Positions 36,504 to 44,920 of a stretch of DNA of 64,000 bases are shown one piece after another. Source of the DNA: Denitromonas sp. (GTDB taxonomy: Bacteria > Pseudomonadota > Gammaproteobacteria > Burkholderiales > Rhodocyclaceae). The position numbers and the translations under genes were made by a program. The DNA lies in assembly GCF_034676725.1 (NCBI RefSeq), contig NZ_JAUCBR010000004.1:511501-575500 (forward strand), given 5' to 3'. Position 1 is the stretch's first letter. Each line of letters begins with the position of its first letter. The notes under the pieces were generated by a model. It was not told where the DNA came from and searched no databases. It saw only the letters and a program-made list of their open reading frames with translations.

Positions 36504-36517
36504 TTGATTGCGGTCAA
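36504..36517. promoter_or_regulatory. FNR/Dnr-like box between nirJ and the HD-GYP gene
   Basis: TTGAT-TGCG-GTCAA matches the FNR/Dnr consensus TTGAT-N4-ATCAA with one difference. For nirJ (minus strand) a -10-like AAGAAT (36481-36476) lies 32 bases from the box centre, the class II spacing. On the plus strand a TGCTACCGT extended -10-like element begins at 36543, so the box could serve both genes. Confidence 0.65.
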
Positions 36518-36600
36518 CCGCATGGTCAGAAGCCGGCATTGGTGCTACCGTGCAAGCACTCCAACAAGACGCATTCGCAATACCGGAGCCTCGCCCCATC

Positions 36601-37734
36601 ATGGACCCACGGCGCCTGTCGCCCATTGACCACATCGATCACGCCCTGCTCGACGCGTTCGTGCAGAACGCGTTGCCGGCCTTGCTCGAGCCGCTGCAGC
36701 GCAAGCTGATCGAACGCCTGCCGCACCCCTGCCGGCTGGCGGTCCTCTGGCTCGATGACGGCGGCACGCGCGTGGCGGCAAGCATCGACTCGATGGGGCG
36801 GCGCAAGACACCCGGCGAAAACGACACCACGCATGTCAACGACAGCCCCACCCTGCGTCAATGTCTGGCCAAAGGGCGCCCGATTCGCACCCCGTCGCTC
36901 AGCGACCCGCTCATCCGCTGGGTGGCCGAAGACACCTGTGAGCCGCTGCTGTGCCTGCCGCTGACGCGCAGCGGCGAGCACCTCGGCGCCCTGGTCGTCA
37001 TGCAGCGCGCCGGGTCCCGCACAGCGCAGGCCCGGCTGACCGAACTGGCCTGCTGGGCGCCCCTGATGGCCGACATCCTGGTGCACGAGATCGACGCCAT
37101 TCACGGCCTGTTCGGCGCCGTTCGCTTCGCCCGCGACTTCACCCTGATGCGCGACACCGAGACCGGCCAGCACCAGCTGCGCATCGGTGGCTATGCCGGC
37201 CTGCTGGCCCAGGTGATGGGCCAGGCGCACGGGCTGGACGAGAGTTTCTCGCAGGAGATCGCGCTCTACGCCCCGCTGCATGACATCGGCAAGATCGGCA
37301 TCCCCGACGAGATCCTGCTCAAACCGGGCAAGTTCGACGACGCCGAACGCGAGCGGATGAAGATGCACGTGACCAATGGCGCGGCGCTGATCGACCGCCT
37401 GGTGGAAGACTTCCGCCTCGAGCACAACCCGCGCATCAAGGCCCTGCGCGCGGTGGTCGCCTGGCACCACGAGTATCTCGACGGCAGCGGCTACCCCGAG
37501 GGGCGCGCGGGCGACGACATTCCACTGGAAACCCGGGTCATCACCGTGTCGGACATCTTCGATGCGCTCACCAATGTGCGCGCCTACAAGCAGCGCTGGT
37601 CGCTCGACGAAGCCTTCGATCTGCTCAGCTCGATGGCCGGCAAGCAGCTGGACAGGGAGTGCGTGCAGGCCTTCATCAGCGAACGCAAGCAGATCACCGA
37701 GATCTGGCAGCACTACGCCACCAACGGCGCCTAG
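36601..37734 (+). CDS. HD-GYP domain phosphodiesterase with N-terminal GAF-like domain
   Basis: 377 residues. Residues about 20-165 resemble a GAF sensor (CRLAVLWLDDGG, LCLPLTRSGEHLGALVVMQR). Residues 185-370 are an HD-GYP domain with HD at 227-228 in LHDIGKIGIPDEILLKPGK, HHEYLDGSGYPEG, and VSDIFDALTNVRAYK, all metal and signature residues being present. It should hydrolyse cyclic-di-GMP in the cytoplasm. It stands alone on the plus strand inside the otherwise minus-strand nir cluster and shares its upstream region, with an FNR-like box, with nirJ. Confidence 0.88.
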   Translation: MDPRRLSPIDHIDHALLDAFVQNALPALLEPLQRKLIERLPHPCRLAVLWLDDGGTRVAASIDSMGRRKTPGENDTTHVNDSPTLRQCLAKGRPIRTPSLSDPLIRWVAEDTCEPLLCLPLTRSGEHLGALVVMQRAGSRTAQARLTELACWAPLMADILVHEIDAIHGLFGAVRFARDFTLMRDTETGQHQLRIGGYAGLLAQVMGQAHGLDESFSQEIALYAPLHDIGKIGIPDEILLKPGKFDDAERERMKMHVTNGAALIDRLVEDFRLEHNPRIKALRAVVAWHHEYLDGSGYPEGRAGDDIPLETRVITVSDIFDALTNVRAYKQRWSLDEAFDLLSSMAGKQLDRECVQAFISERKQITEIWQHYATNGA

Positions 37735-37759
37735 CACAGCCGAGGCCGGGCGCGGCCGA

Positions 37760-38242
37760 TCAGCCGACCAGGCGCAAGCCGGTCTTCTTCAGGATTCGTG
37801 AACTGAACAGCACATCGCGGGCGCGCACGGCATCGCCGAGCCGCTGCGCGATCAGCGCCGCCTGTGCCAGCACCTCGTCGCGGTCATGGCCATGCACCAT
37901 GGCGAACAGGTTGTAGGGCCAGTCGGGCAGGTGGCGCGGGCGCTGGTAGCAATGCGTCACGCAGGGCATCTGCCCCACCGCCTCGCCAAGCGTGTCGATC
38001 AGGGCGTCATCGACATCCCACACCGTCATGCCGTTGGCGACATAGCCCAGCGCATAGTGGTTGGGCACCGCGCCGATGCGGCGGATGATTCCGCGCTCGA
38101 GCAGGCCGGCCAGCCGCCGCTGCACCTCGGCCGCCGGCAGCCCCAGCGTCTCGCCCAGCGCGTCATACGGCCGGCTCACCAATGGCAAGCCCCCCTGGGT
38201 GGCCACGATCAGGGCCCGGTCAATCGCATCGATGGCTTCCAT
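37760..38242 (-). CDS. nirH: Siroheme decarboxylase component NirH (AsnC/Lrp-like)
   Basis: 160 residues with an N-terminal winged-helix and C-terminal AsnC ligand-type fold. Family features are GGLPLVSRPYDALGETLGL, RIGAVPNHYALGYVANGMTVWDV, and YNLFAMVHGHDRDEV. It resembles the second half of the NirDL protein. With NirD, NirL and NirG it decarboxylates siroheme to didecarboxysiroheme, the d1 precursor. ATG at 38242 lies two bases after the nirG stop. It is the last gene of the nirC-F-DL-G-H unit. Confidence 0.9.
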   Translation of the reverse strand: MEAIDAIDRALIVATQGGLPLVSRPYDALGETLGLPAAEVQRRLAGLLERGIIRRIGAVPNHYALGYVANGMTVWDVDDALIDTLGEAVGQMPCVTHCYQRPRHLPDWPYNLFAMVHGHDRDEVLAQAALIAQRLGDAVRARDVLFSSRILKKTGLRLVG

Positions 38243-38244
38243 CG

Positions 38245-38715
38245 TCAGGCCTTGAGCTTCATTTCGACAAAGTATTCCTTCAGCTTCGGGAAGGGATAGA
38301 CCGGCAAGCCGGTATCGGCTTCGATGCGCGCCACGGCGGCGTCGATGCCGCCCGGCGTTTCCGTCGCCAGCACGAACCACATGTTGAAGGCATGCTCGCG
38401 GCGATAGTTGTGCGCCACTTCCGGCAAGGCATTGACCTGCGCATTGACTGCCTCGAAGCGCGCCTCGGGCACCGCCATCGCCGCCAGCACGAAGCGCCCG
38501 CCCATGCGCTCGACCTGGAACATCGGGCCGAAGCGGGTCAGCACGCGGGTATCGAGCATCGCGCGCAGGCGCTCGAGCAGCGCCGCCTCGCTGATGCCCA
38601 GCGTCGCGGCAACATCGGCGTACGGCGTGTCGGTCAGCGGGAAGCCCCCTTGCAGGGCGTTGATGATCTGCCGATCGAGATCGGACAGTGCCGCGGGTGC
38701 CTGACGCTCAGTCAT
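38245..38715 (-). CDS. nirG: Siroheme decarboxylase component NirG (AsnC/Lrp-like)
   Basis: 156 residues, same two-part AsnC-like fold as its neighbours: LSDLDRQIINALQGGFPLTDTPYADVAATLGI and NYRREHAFNMWFVLATE with a PVYPFPKLKEYFVEMKL ending. This resembles the first half of NirDL. The start at 38715 overlaps the nirDL stop by 8 bases, giving tight coupling. It is a component of the heteromeric siroheme decarboxylase. Confidence 0.9.
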   Translation of the reverse strand: MTERQAPAALSDLDRQIINALQGGFPLTDTPYADVAATLGISEAALLERLRAMLDTRVLTRFGPMFQVERMGGRFVLAAMAVPEARFEAVNAQVNALPEVAHNYRREHAFNMWFVLATETPGGIDAAVARIEADTGLPVYPFPKLKEYFVEMKLKA

Positions 38716-39745
38716 TGCGCACCCGATCGGCGGCATAGCGCGCACCGCACTGCTTGAAGCGACGGGTGGAGAACAGCACTTCGGCCGGGAATCGGCCCAG
38801 GCCGCACTGCGCGACGATTGTCGCCAGTTGCTCGCGCACCGCCGCCTGGTCATGGCCGTGGATCATGCAATACAGGTTGAACGGCCAGGCCTCGGCGCGC
38901 GCGCGGCGGTAGCACAGGTTGACCCCGTCGGCCGCCGCCAGGCGCTCGCCCAGCGCATCGACCTGGTCGTCCGGCACATCCCACACGCACATCGCATTGG
39001 CCCGGTAGCCCAGCTCATGGTGGCGCACGATCACGCCGAAGCGTTTGACGATGCCGCGGGCAATCCAGTCGCGCACCGTGGCGAGAACGATCGATTCGCT
39101 CACCCCGGCGCTGTTGCCCACGCTGGCGAACGGCCGGCTCACCAGTGGCAGCCCGGCCTGCAGCACCTGCATCACCGCTACCTCGGTATCGGTCAGCACC
39201 TCCGGCTCGACCGGTCCGTAGCTGACCTGTGATGTGGTGCGCCCCTTGCCCGCCAGGTCGAAGCCGAGATCGATGTGGTATTCCACCCGCAACGGCAGGG
39301 CGATCACCGGGCACCCGGTCTCGCGACGGATCTCGCGCAACACCCGCGCCAGCGCCACGGCGTCGGGCGCGGCGACGACAAACCACAGGTTCCACGCGTG
39401 TTCCCGCGCGTAGTTGTGGTTGATTTCAGGATGCGCGCTGACCGCCGCGGCGATGTCATCGAGGTGATCCGGCGGCGCCTTCAGCGCGGCCAGCGTGCTC
39501 GCGCCGATGCGTCGTGGCGAAAACACCGGGCCCACACGACTGACCGTGCCGCCTTCGCGCAGGCCATTGAGCCGGGACAGCACGCCCGCCTCGGTCACCC
39601 CCAAGTCCGTCGCGATGCGTGCAAACGGGCGGGTCACCAGCGGAAAGTCACGCTGAAAATCGTTCAGCAAGCGAAAATCCGCTTCGTCGGAAAATACCGG
39701 CTTGAGTGTCATCATGGGCGCACGGCCATCGAGCAGCATGGTCAT
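38708..39745 (-). CDS. nirDL: Siroheme decarboxylase fusion NirDL
   Basis: 345 residues made of two AsnC-like units joined end to end. Unit one (about 15-160) contains FQRDFPLVTRPFARIATDLGV and NYAREHAWNLWFVVAAP. Unit two (about 180-335) contains LQAGLPLVSRPFASVGNSAGV, RHHELGYRANAMCVWDV and FNLYCMIHGHDQAAV. In Pseudomonas aeruginosa NirD and NirL are separate; here they are fused, as in some other denitrifiers, while G and H remain separate. The start could be at 39745 or an ATG a few codons in. Confidence 0.9.
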   Translation of the reverse strand: MTMLLDGRAPMMTLKPVFSDEADFRLLNDFQRDFPLVTRPFARIATDLGVTEAGVLSRLNGLREGGTVSRVGPVFSPRRIGASTLAALKAPPDHLDDIAAAVSAHPEINHNYAREHAWNLWFVVAAPDAVALARVLREIRRETGCPVIALPLRVEYHIDLGFDLAGKGRTTSQVSYGPVEPEVLTDTEVAVMQVLQAGLPLVSRPFASVGNSAGVSESIVLATVRDWIARGIVKRFGVIVRHHELGYRANAMCVWDVPDDQVDALGERLAAADGVNLCYRRARAEAWPFNLYCMIHGHDQAAVREQLATIVAQCGLGRFPAEVLFSTRRFKQCGARYAADRVRND

Positions 39746-39748
39746 TCC

Positions 39749-40924
39749 TCAGAATCCGATCCGCGCAGCCCGATGGCTGAAGAAAATGCCTGACGGTGCC
39801 GTTGCCGGCAGCGTCTGACGCACCTCGAAGCTGGCGGTATCGAACACCGTCACCTTGTTGTCATCACGCGCCGACACCCAGACCTCGTCACCGCGCGGGG
39901 TGAACTCCATGTGCAGCACCGCCTTGCCCGGCGCCAGCGTCTTGACCACCTCGCGCGTCGGCGTGTCGATGACCTGCACCCAGCCGTTGTCGGGGAAGGC
40001 GAAGTTCACCCACACCTGGCGGCCATCCGGGCGCGCCATCACGAATACCGGCTGCCCCTTGACCGGCACCCGCGCCGCCTCGGTCCACGTCCGCGTATCG
40101 ACCACCAGCACCTCATGTCGACCGATGGCCGGCAGGAAGGCGAAGCCCCCCGCCATTGCCCAGCCACGCAGATGCGGCATCTTGTAGACCGGCAGCTTCT
40201 CCTCGCCGCGGCCATAGCCATCGAGAATCTTGCGCACGCCCTTCTCGGGATGCCACAGATCGAGCAGCGCGATGCCATCCTCGCCAAACAGGCCGGCCAT
40301 GAAATAGCGCCCGTCCGGGGTGACCAGGCCATCATAGGGTTGCTTGCCCGCCGGGTAACGGGTGGTCCTGGGCTGCCTGGGGTCGGTGAAATCGGTCACC
40401 CAGATCTCGCCCGCCTCGAACAGCGCATAGACGAATTTCTGCCCCGGCACATCGGCCAGGCCCACCACCTTGGAAAACTGGCCCGGCGCGTACTCGGCCG
40501 GCACTTCGGACACCAGTTCGAGGGTTTCCGCGTCAAAGGCCTTGATGCCACCGGGCTGATAGTTCTGCGCCACCACCAGGCGACCGTCCTGTGACACCGA
40601 GCCGCCAATCGAGTTGCCGGCCTGGATCACGCGCTTGACGATGCGCTGCGTCAGCAGGTCGACCTTGGTCAGCCCGCCGTCGCGGCCGAACACGAAGGCA
40701 TAGCGCGCATCGCGCGAGTAGGTCACGTGCGCATGCGACAGGTCGCCCAGACCGGGCACCGAGCCAAGGCGCGTCCGGCCGCTGTGCTCAACCACCTGCA
40801 CCGTCCCCGTTGCGCGCTCGATCACCACGCCCATATCGCCCGTGCCCCTCAGCGCCGGTGTTTGTGCACACCCCGCCAGCAACCCGAGCGAAAGAAGTCC
40901 AACCCCCAGCATCCGACCCATCAT
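39749..40924 (-). CDS. nirF: Heme d1 biosynthesis protein NirF (lipoprotein)
   Basis: 391 residues with a lipoprotein signal (GVGLLSLGLLAGCAQ) and then a beta-propeller of the cd1 type: VVIERATGTVQVVEHSGRTRLG, QRIVKRVIQAGNSIGGSVSQDG and FSHRAARIGF at the end. There is no cytochrome c domain. NirF acts in the periplasm late in heme d1 synthesis. The ATG at 40924 overlaps the nirC stop (40921-40923), and a longer in-frame extension through nirC is rejected because it reads in a non-homologous frame. Confidence 0.93.
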   Translation of the reverse strand: MMGRMLGVGLLSLGLLAGCAQTPALRGTGDMGVVIERATGTVQVVEHSGRTRLGSVPGLGDLSHAHVTYSRDARYAFVFGRDGGLTKVDLLTQRIVKRVIQAGNSIGGSVSQDGRLVVAQNYQPGGIKAFDAETLELVSEVPAEYAPGQFSKVVGLADVPGQKFVYALFEAGEIWVTDFTDPRQPRTTRYPAGKQPYDGLVTPDGRYFMAGLFGEDGIALLDLWHPEKGVRKILDGYGRGEEKLPVYKMPHLRGWAMAGGFAFLPAIGRHEVLVVDTRTWTEAARVPVKGQPVFVMARPDGRQVWVNFAFPDNGWVQVIDTPTREVVKTLAPGKAVLHMEFTPRGDEVWVSARDDNKVTVFDTASFEVRQTLPATAPSGIFFSHRAARIGF

Positions 40925-41283
40925 TTCGACAACTCCAACTGTTGTGCTACAGGCGGAAAGCCCTGCATCAGGCGGGCCACAATCCATTCGGCCTCCTGCT
41001 CGCTCATGAACGGCGCCCAGCCCGGCATGGCCGTGCCCGGGCGGCCCATCATCACCGTTGCCACCAGCGACTCTGCCGGCTTGCCCTTGAGGTCCGACGG
41101 CAGCAGTGCCGGCCCAAGGCCGCCCTGCAGCGTCAGGCCATGACAGGAGCCGCAGTCCTGTCGCACCATGTTGACGAGCTCCTTCTGCCGCGCAGCGGCC
41201 GGCTCGGCCTGTGCCGTGGCCGCCACGGCGGCGACACCCAGCAGCACGACTACATGAACCCACAGGGATCGATCGACGGCCAT
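40921..41283 (-). CDS. nirC: Monoheme cytochrome c NirC
   Basis: 120 residues: a signal peptide (VHVVVLLGVAAVAATAQA), one CXXCH heme site at Cys44/Cys47 (CGSCHG), and an axial methionine candidate in GTAMPGW. NirC is a periplasmic electron carrier for NirS and heme d1 maturation. GAGGAGG precedes ATG 41283. It opens a second nir transcription unit, since a terminator (41406-41427) and a palindromic FNR-like box lie just upstream. Confidence 0.9.
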   Translation of the reverse strand: MAVDRSLWVHVVVLLGVAAVAATAQAEPAAARQKELVNMVRQDCGSCHGLTLQGGLGPALLPSDLKGKPAESLVATVMMGRPGTAMPGWAPFMSEQEAEWIVARLMQGFPPVAQQLELSK

Positions 41284-41338
41284 CACAGCCTCCTCGCTTG
41301 CAATGCCCTCACATTAGGGGATGCCTGCGGGGGCGCCC

Positions 41339-41352
41339 TTGACAGTTGTCAA
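41339..41352 (-). promoter_or_regulatory. FNR/Dnr-like box and -10 upstream of nirC
   Basis: TTGAC-AGTT-GTCAA is a perfect palindrome close to the FNR/Dnr consensus. A minus-strand -10-like TAATGT (41316-41311) lies 32 bases from its centre, the class II spacing, giving a predicted start around 41304 and a leader of about 20 bases to nirC. Confidence 0.7.
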
Positions 41353-41405
41353 AGCCCACACCTTTGACGAGGACATCGGGCGACACGAACGCGGCGGACA
41401 AGAAA

Positions 41406-41427
41406 AAGGGCGCCCGCAGGCGCCCTT
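41406..41427 (-). terminator. Intrinsic terminator after the nirS-nirT-cytochrome unit
   Basis: Stem AAGGGCGCC / GGCGCCCTT with a 4-base loop, followed on the minus strand by TTTCTTG. It lies 22 bases past the cytochrome stop at 41449 and separates that unit from nirC. Confidence 0.75.
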
Positions 41428-41448
41428 GTGCCACTTGCCAACCGCCGA

Positions 41449-42324
41449 TTACTGCTTGGCGGCGACGATATCCGCCTTGGCATCGATACCCAGGGTGTAA
41501 CCCATGGAGACCTGGTGGAAACGGCCCTTGGCGTGGTCGTCATGCACCGCGAAGCCAAAGTTGTACGTCTTGCCCGTGGCCAGGGCGATGTCACCCTCGC
41601 CGCCACCGGCGAGCTTGCGGGTGAACACCACGGTCCAGGTGTCGCCGTCTTTCTTGCCTTCGGCGCTCACCAGGCCCTTGCCGCCATCCATGACGCGCTT
41701 GTCGGCCACATAGCCGTCGTGGGCCTCGCCCTTGCCGCTGCGCCACTGGATCAGGTCGTAGTACTTGCCGCTGGCCAGGTCGCCGCCTTTGACATACTTG
41801 GTTTTCTTGTCATCGGCGCCCGGCATGGTGCGCGCGTCGCCGTGACAGGTTTCCCAGCAACCGGACTGATCGGCCCGCTCGACCTTGTTGGCTTCGAGCA
41901 TGACGGCGAGCTTGACCTGGTTGTCGGCATCCATCTTGGCGGCACCGGAGGCCTTCGGCTCTTTCCAGCTGAAGCGCAGGTAGAGGTTCTCGCCGTCATG
42001 CGCGGCCTGCACGTTGACCGGGATGGCCGGCGCCTTGCCGGCGATCGGGGTCGGCTCGATCTTGCTGCCGCTGGCCATCTTCTGGCCCATGTCGGCCAGT
42101 TCTTCCTCGTGGCAACCGACACAGGTCTCGCCCTTCTTCAGCAGACGGGCACCACCGTGGTCGCTGCCCTTGGTGATCCATTCAATGGGCGAGACACCCG
42201 GGTAGAACACGGTGATCTTCTTGGCGGCGACCTTGCTCCAGTCGGCCGGTGCGGCGGCACTGGCAACGCCCGTACCCAAGGCCAGCATGGTGCCCAGTGC
42301 GATTGCGGAAAACTTGATGCTCAT
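41449..42324 (-). CDS. Periplasmic c-type cytochrome with ethylbenzene-dehydrogenase-like heme-binding domain
   Basis: 291 residues with a signal peptide (IALGTMLALGTGVASA). One canonical heme site is CVGCH (Cys68/Cys71). A second cysteine pair, Cys156/Cys160 followed by His161, reads CWETCH, a CX3CH spacing. The C-terminal half is mostly beta-strands (GENLYLRFSWKEP, DTWTVVFTRKLAGG, NFGFAVHDDHAKGR), as in the heme-binding domain of EB_dh/DMSO-reductase gamma-type cytochromes. It lies between nirT and the terminator, so it probably carries electrons between NirT and NirS. It has no fixed gene name that I know. Confidence 0.8.
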   Translation of the reverse strand: MSIKFSAIALGTMLALGTGVASAAAPADWSKVAAKKITVFYPGVSPIEWITKGSDHGGARLLKKGETCVGCHEEELADMGQKMASGSKIEPTPIAGKAPAIPVNVQAAHDGENLYLRFSWKEPKASGAAKMDADNQVKLAVMLEANKVERADQSGCWETCHGDARTMPGADDKKTKYVKGGDLASGKYYDLIQWRSGKGEAHDGYVADKRVMDGGKGLVSAEGKKDGDTWTVVFTRKLAGGGEGDIALATGKTYNFGFAVHDDHAKGRFHQVSMGYTLGIDAKADIVAAKQ

Positions 42325-42378
42325 ATCTTGTCCCCTGTAGGTCATTGGGTTTGCTGCAAATCGACGGTTGCCCGCCAA

Positions 42379-42987
42379 TCAACCTTCATCTTCTTCGGTC
42401 ATGCCTTCGGGCTTATGGTGCGCAATGCCCTTGTGGCAGTCAATGCAGGTCATGTTGTCTTCGATGGCGAACGTATGGCTCTTCTGCGCACGCTTGGCTT
42501 GGGCTTCCGGGTTCATGCCATCGAAGCTGTGGCAGTTGCGGCACTCGCGCGAGTCGGAGGCTTTCATCCGCGCCCACTCGTTGCGCGCCAGACGCAAACG
42601 ATTCTCTTCAAACTTTTCCTTGGTGTCGATGGTCCCCATGATCTTGCCCCACACTTCCTTGGAGGCCTGGATCTTGCGGATCATCTTGTGCGTCCAGTCC
42701 TTGGGCACATGACAGTCGGAGCATACGGCACGCACGCCGGTACGGTTCGAGTAGTGGATCGTCTGCTTGTATTCCTGATACACGTTGTCCTTCATCTCGT
42801 GGCACGAGATACAGAACTCCATCGTGTTGGTGGCTTCCATTCCGGTGTTGAAGCCGCCCCAGAAAAGGATGCCCGAAACGAAGCCGACGGCGAGGAGGGT
42901 CAGCAGGGAATACTTGGCACTCGGACGGCGCAAGCTCGCCAGAAAGCCTGTTTTCCGCTCCGCGTTCTCGTTGGATTGATCCGTCAT
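42379..42987 (-). CDS. nirT: Tetraheme cytochrome c NirT (NapC/NirT family)
   Basis: 202 residues with one N-terminal membrane anchor (LLTLLAVGFVSGILFWGGF) and four CXXCH sites: Cys59/62, Cys89/92, Cys149/152 and Cys181/184. This is the NapC/NirT quinol dehydrogenase arrangement, in which the anchored tetraheme protein takes electrons from quinol and passes them to periplasmic carriers for NirS. The start at 42987 precedes a typical hydrophilic cytoplasmic tail. Confidence 0.93.
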   Translation of the reverse strand: MTDQSNENAERKTGFLASLRRPSAKYSLLTLLAVGFVSGILFWGGFNTGMEATNTMEFCISCHEMKDNVYQEYKQTIHYSNRTGVRAVCSDCHVPKDWTHKMIRKIQASKEVWGKIMGTIDTKEKFEENRLRLARNEWARMKASDSRECRNCHSFDGMNPEAQAKRAQKSHTFAIEDNMTCIDCHKGIAHHKPEGMTEEDEG

Positions 42988-43048
42988 TTTTGGTCCTTCT
43001 CTGTGCTGCCCGAAATGGCAAGCGTTGCGATGTCAATCGGTGATGAAT

Positions 43049-43068
43049 CCGGGGGCCGAAGCCCCCGG
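43049..43068 (-). other. Strong hairpin with UUCG loop between nirS and nirT
   Basis: An 8-bp perfect stem CCGGGGGC / GCCCCCGG. On the minus-strand transcript the loop is UUCG closed by C-G, a highly stable tetraloop. No U-run follows, so it is more likely an mRNA-stability or partial termination element that keeps nirS mRNA in excess. Confidence 0.55.
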
Positions 43069-43095
43069 GGGTCAAACCTCTACCAGATACTGCTC

Positions 43096-44766
43096 TTAGT
43101 AGATGTCGTGCTGCGTGTTGTACAGGTTGAACTTGCCGGTCGGGGTGATCATCTTCGGATCGGTGATCACTTTCTTGACCTTCAGCGTCGCGTCGTCATA
43201 CACCACGATCGCGGACTGGTCGGTCTTGCCGCCCCACAGCGAGATCCACACTTCGGTACCGTCAGCCGAGTATTCCGGATGCACGGCACGCTTGATGGCC
43301 TTGGTTTCCGGCAGGCCGGAGTCCTTGGCAACGTTCAGCATGACCGGCGGCTTGGACAGGTCGGCGATCGAATACACGGCGACCGATTCAGCCAGGGACT
43401 TCTCCGGGTTCTGCGGCGCGTCAGCCCACAGGTGCTTGGACTTCGGATGGGTCTTGACGAACAGGTTACCGGCACCGACGTGCTTGATTTCCTGAACGAC
43501 TTTCCAGGCGTTGTCCTTGTGCTTCTCCGGATCGGTACCGATCAGGGTGATCACGTCGGCGCCCAGGTGACCGGTGGTCCACACGGGGCCATAGGTCGGA
43601 TGCACGAAGTTGGCGCCACGGCCCGGGTGCGGGATCTTGGCGGTATCGACCAGTGCAGCCAGCTTGCGATCGACGGTGTCGACCACGGCGATCTTGTTGG
43701 AGGCGTTGGCCGCCACCAGGAAGTAACGCTGAGTGGAATCCCAGCCGCCGTCGTGCAGGAACTTGGCGGACTCGAAGGTGGTTTCCTTCAGGTTCTTCAG
43801 GTCGGAGTAGTCAACCAGACGGATCTGGCCGGTTTCCTTGATGTTGATAACCCATTCCGGCTTGGTCTGCGAGGCCACGATGGAGGCCACGCGCGGCTCC
43901 GGGTGGTACTCGCCATCGACGGTCATGCCGCGGGTGCTGACGATCTTGAGCGGCTCGAGCGTCGCGCCGTCCATGATCGAGTACTGCGGCGGCCAGTAGC
44001 CACCGGCCACGGCGTACTTGTCCTCGAAGCCCTTGAACTTGGAGGTATCGACCGAGCGAGCGTCGAAGGCCACCTTGACTTCGGCAACCACGGCGGGCTT
44101 CTCGAGCCACAGGTCGATCAGCGACAGACGACCGTCGCGGCCGATCACGTACACATAGCGGCCCGATGCCGAGATACGCGAAATGTGCACCGCGTAGCCG
44201 GTCTTGACGATGCTGACGATCTCCTTGGTGTCGCCGTCGATCAGCGCCACTTCACCGGTATCACGCAGGGTGACCGAGAAGATGTTCTTCAGGTTGATCT
44301 TGTTCATCTGCTTGGTCGGACGCTTGTCGACCGGCAGCATGACCTTCCAGGTTTCCTTCATCTCGGCCATCGAGAACTCGGGCGGAACGTCCGGCGTGTT
44401 CTGGATGTAGCGAGCCATCAGGTTGATTTCATCCTTGGTCAGGATGTCGTCGAAGTTCACCATGCCGCCTTCGGTACCGTAGGCGATGATCTTCTCAAGA
44501 CGGTTCTGACCCAGCTTCAGCGTACCGCCTTCCAGCTTGGAGCCGTCCTTCAGGGTCTTTTCCCAGTGCGGCTCGAGGTTCTTGCCGGTTGCGCCTTTAC
44601 GCAGCACACCGTGACAGCCAGCGCAGCGCTCGAAGTAAATTTTCTTGGCGGTTGCCTTCTCGGCATCCGTCATGCTCGGTGCATCAGCTGCAAAGGCACT
44701 GCTGATGGCCAACGGCATTGCCGCCATCGCCAGCGCGCTCGCCAGCCAGGTTCCACGGGTCTTCAT
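43096..44766 (-). CDS. nirS: Cytochrome cd1 nitrite reductase NirS
   Basis: 556 residues: a signal peptide (LASALAMAAMPLAISSAFA), a cytochrome c domain with CAGCH (Cys48/Cys51), then the heme d1 propeller. The propeller has RDTGEVALIDGDTKEIVSIVKTGYAVHISRISASGRYVYVIGRDGR, HPGRGANFVHPTYGPVW with active-site histidine candidates, and the end NTQHDIY. It reduces nitrite to nitric oxide in the periplasm. ATG at 44766 follows AAGGGAGA. It heads the first nir unit, with an FNR/Dnr-like box at 44848-44861. Confidence 0.97.
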   Translation of the reverse strand: MKTRGTWLASALAMAAMPLAISSAFAADAPSMTDAEKATAKKIYFERCAGCHGVLRKGATGKNLEPHWEKTLKDGSKLEGGTLKLGQNRLEKIIAYGTEGGMVNFDDILTKDEINLMARYIQNTPDVPPEFSMAEMKETWKVMLPVDKRPTKQMNKINLKNIFSVTLRDTGEVALIDGDTKEIVSIVKTGYAVHISRISASGRYVYVIGRDGRLSLIDLWLEKPAVVAEVKVAFDARSVDTSKFKGFEDKYAVAGGYWPPQYSIMDGATLEPLKIVSTRGMTVDGEYHPEPRVASIVASQTKPEWVINIKETGQIRLVDYSDLKNLKETTFESAKFLHDGGWDSTQRYFLVAANASNKIAVVDTVDRKLAALVDTAKIPHPGRGANFVHPTYGPVWTTGHLGADVITLIGTDPEKHKDNAWKVVQEIKHVGAGNLFVKTHPKSKHLWADAPQNPEKSLAESVAVYSIADLSKPPVMLNVAKDSGLPETKAIKRAVHPEYSADGTEVWISLWGGKTDQSAIVVYDDATLKVKKVITDPKMITPTGKFNLYNTQHDIY

Positions 44767-44847
44767 GCTCGGTCTCCCTTCTAAGAAAACGCAGTTGCGG
44801 GTCATTCCGCTGGAGACGAAGGTTGAACCTCGCGAACCGCTGCGTCT

Positions 44848-44861
44848 TTGACTCCAATCAA
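44848..44861. promoter_or_regulatory. FNR/Dnr-like box between nirS and nirE
   Basis: TTGAC-TCCA-ATCAA, one base from the consensus TTGAT-N4-ATCAA. The centre is about 88 bases upstream of the nirS ATG and about 66 upstream of the divergent methyltransferase ATG, so one site could drive both. Confidence 0.65.
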
Positions 44862-44920
44862 TCTTGATCCGATAGAAGGGTTGTTACAGTCATACCCCAT
44901 CGAACTAGAGGATGACGACC

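Noticed and set aside
41428..44784. Very long plus-strand open frame opposite nirS, nirT and the cytochrome gene
   Set aside because: It is antisense to three clear heme proteins; long antisense frames arise from GC-rich codon bias, and the translation has no recognisable motifs.
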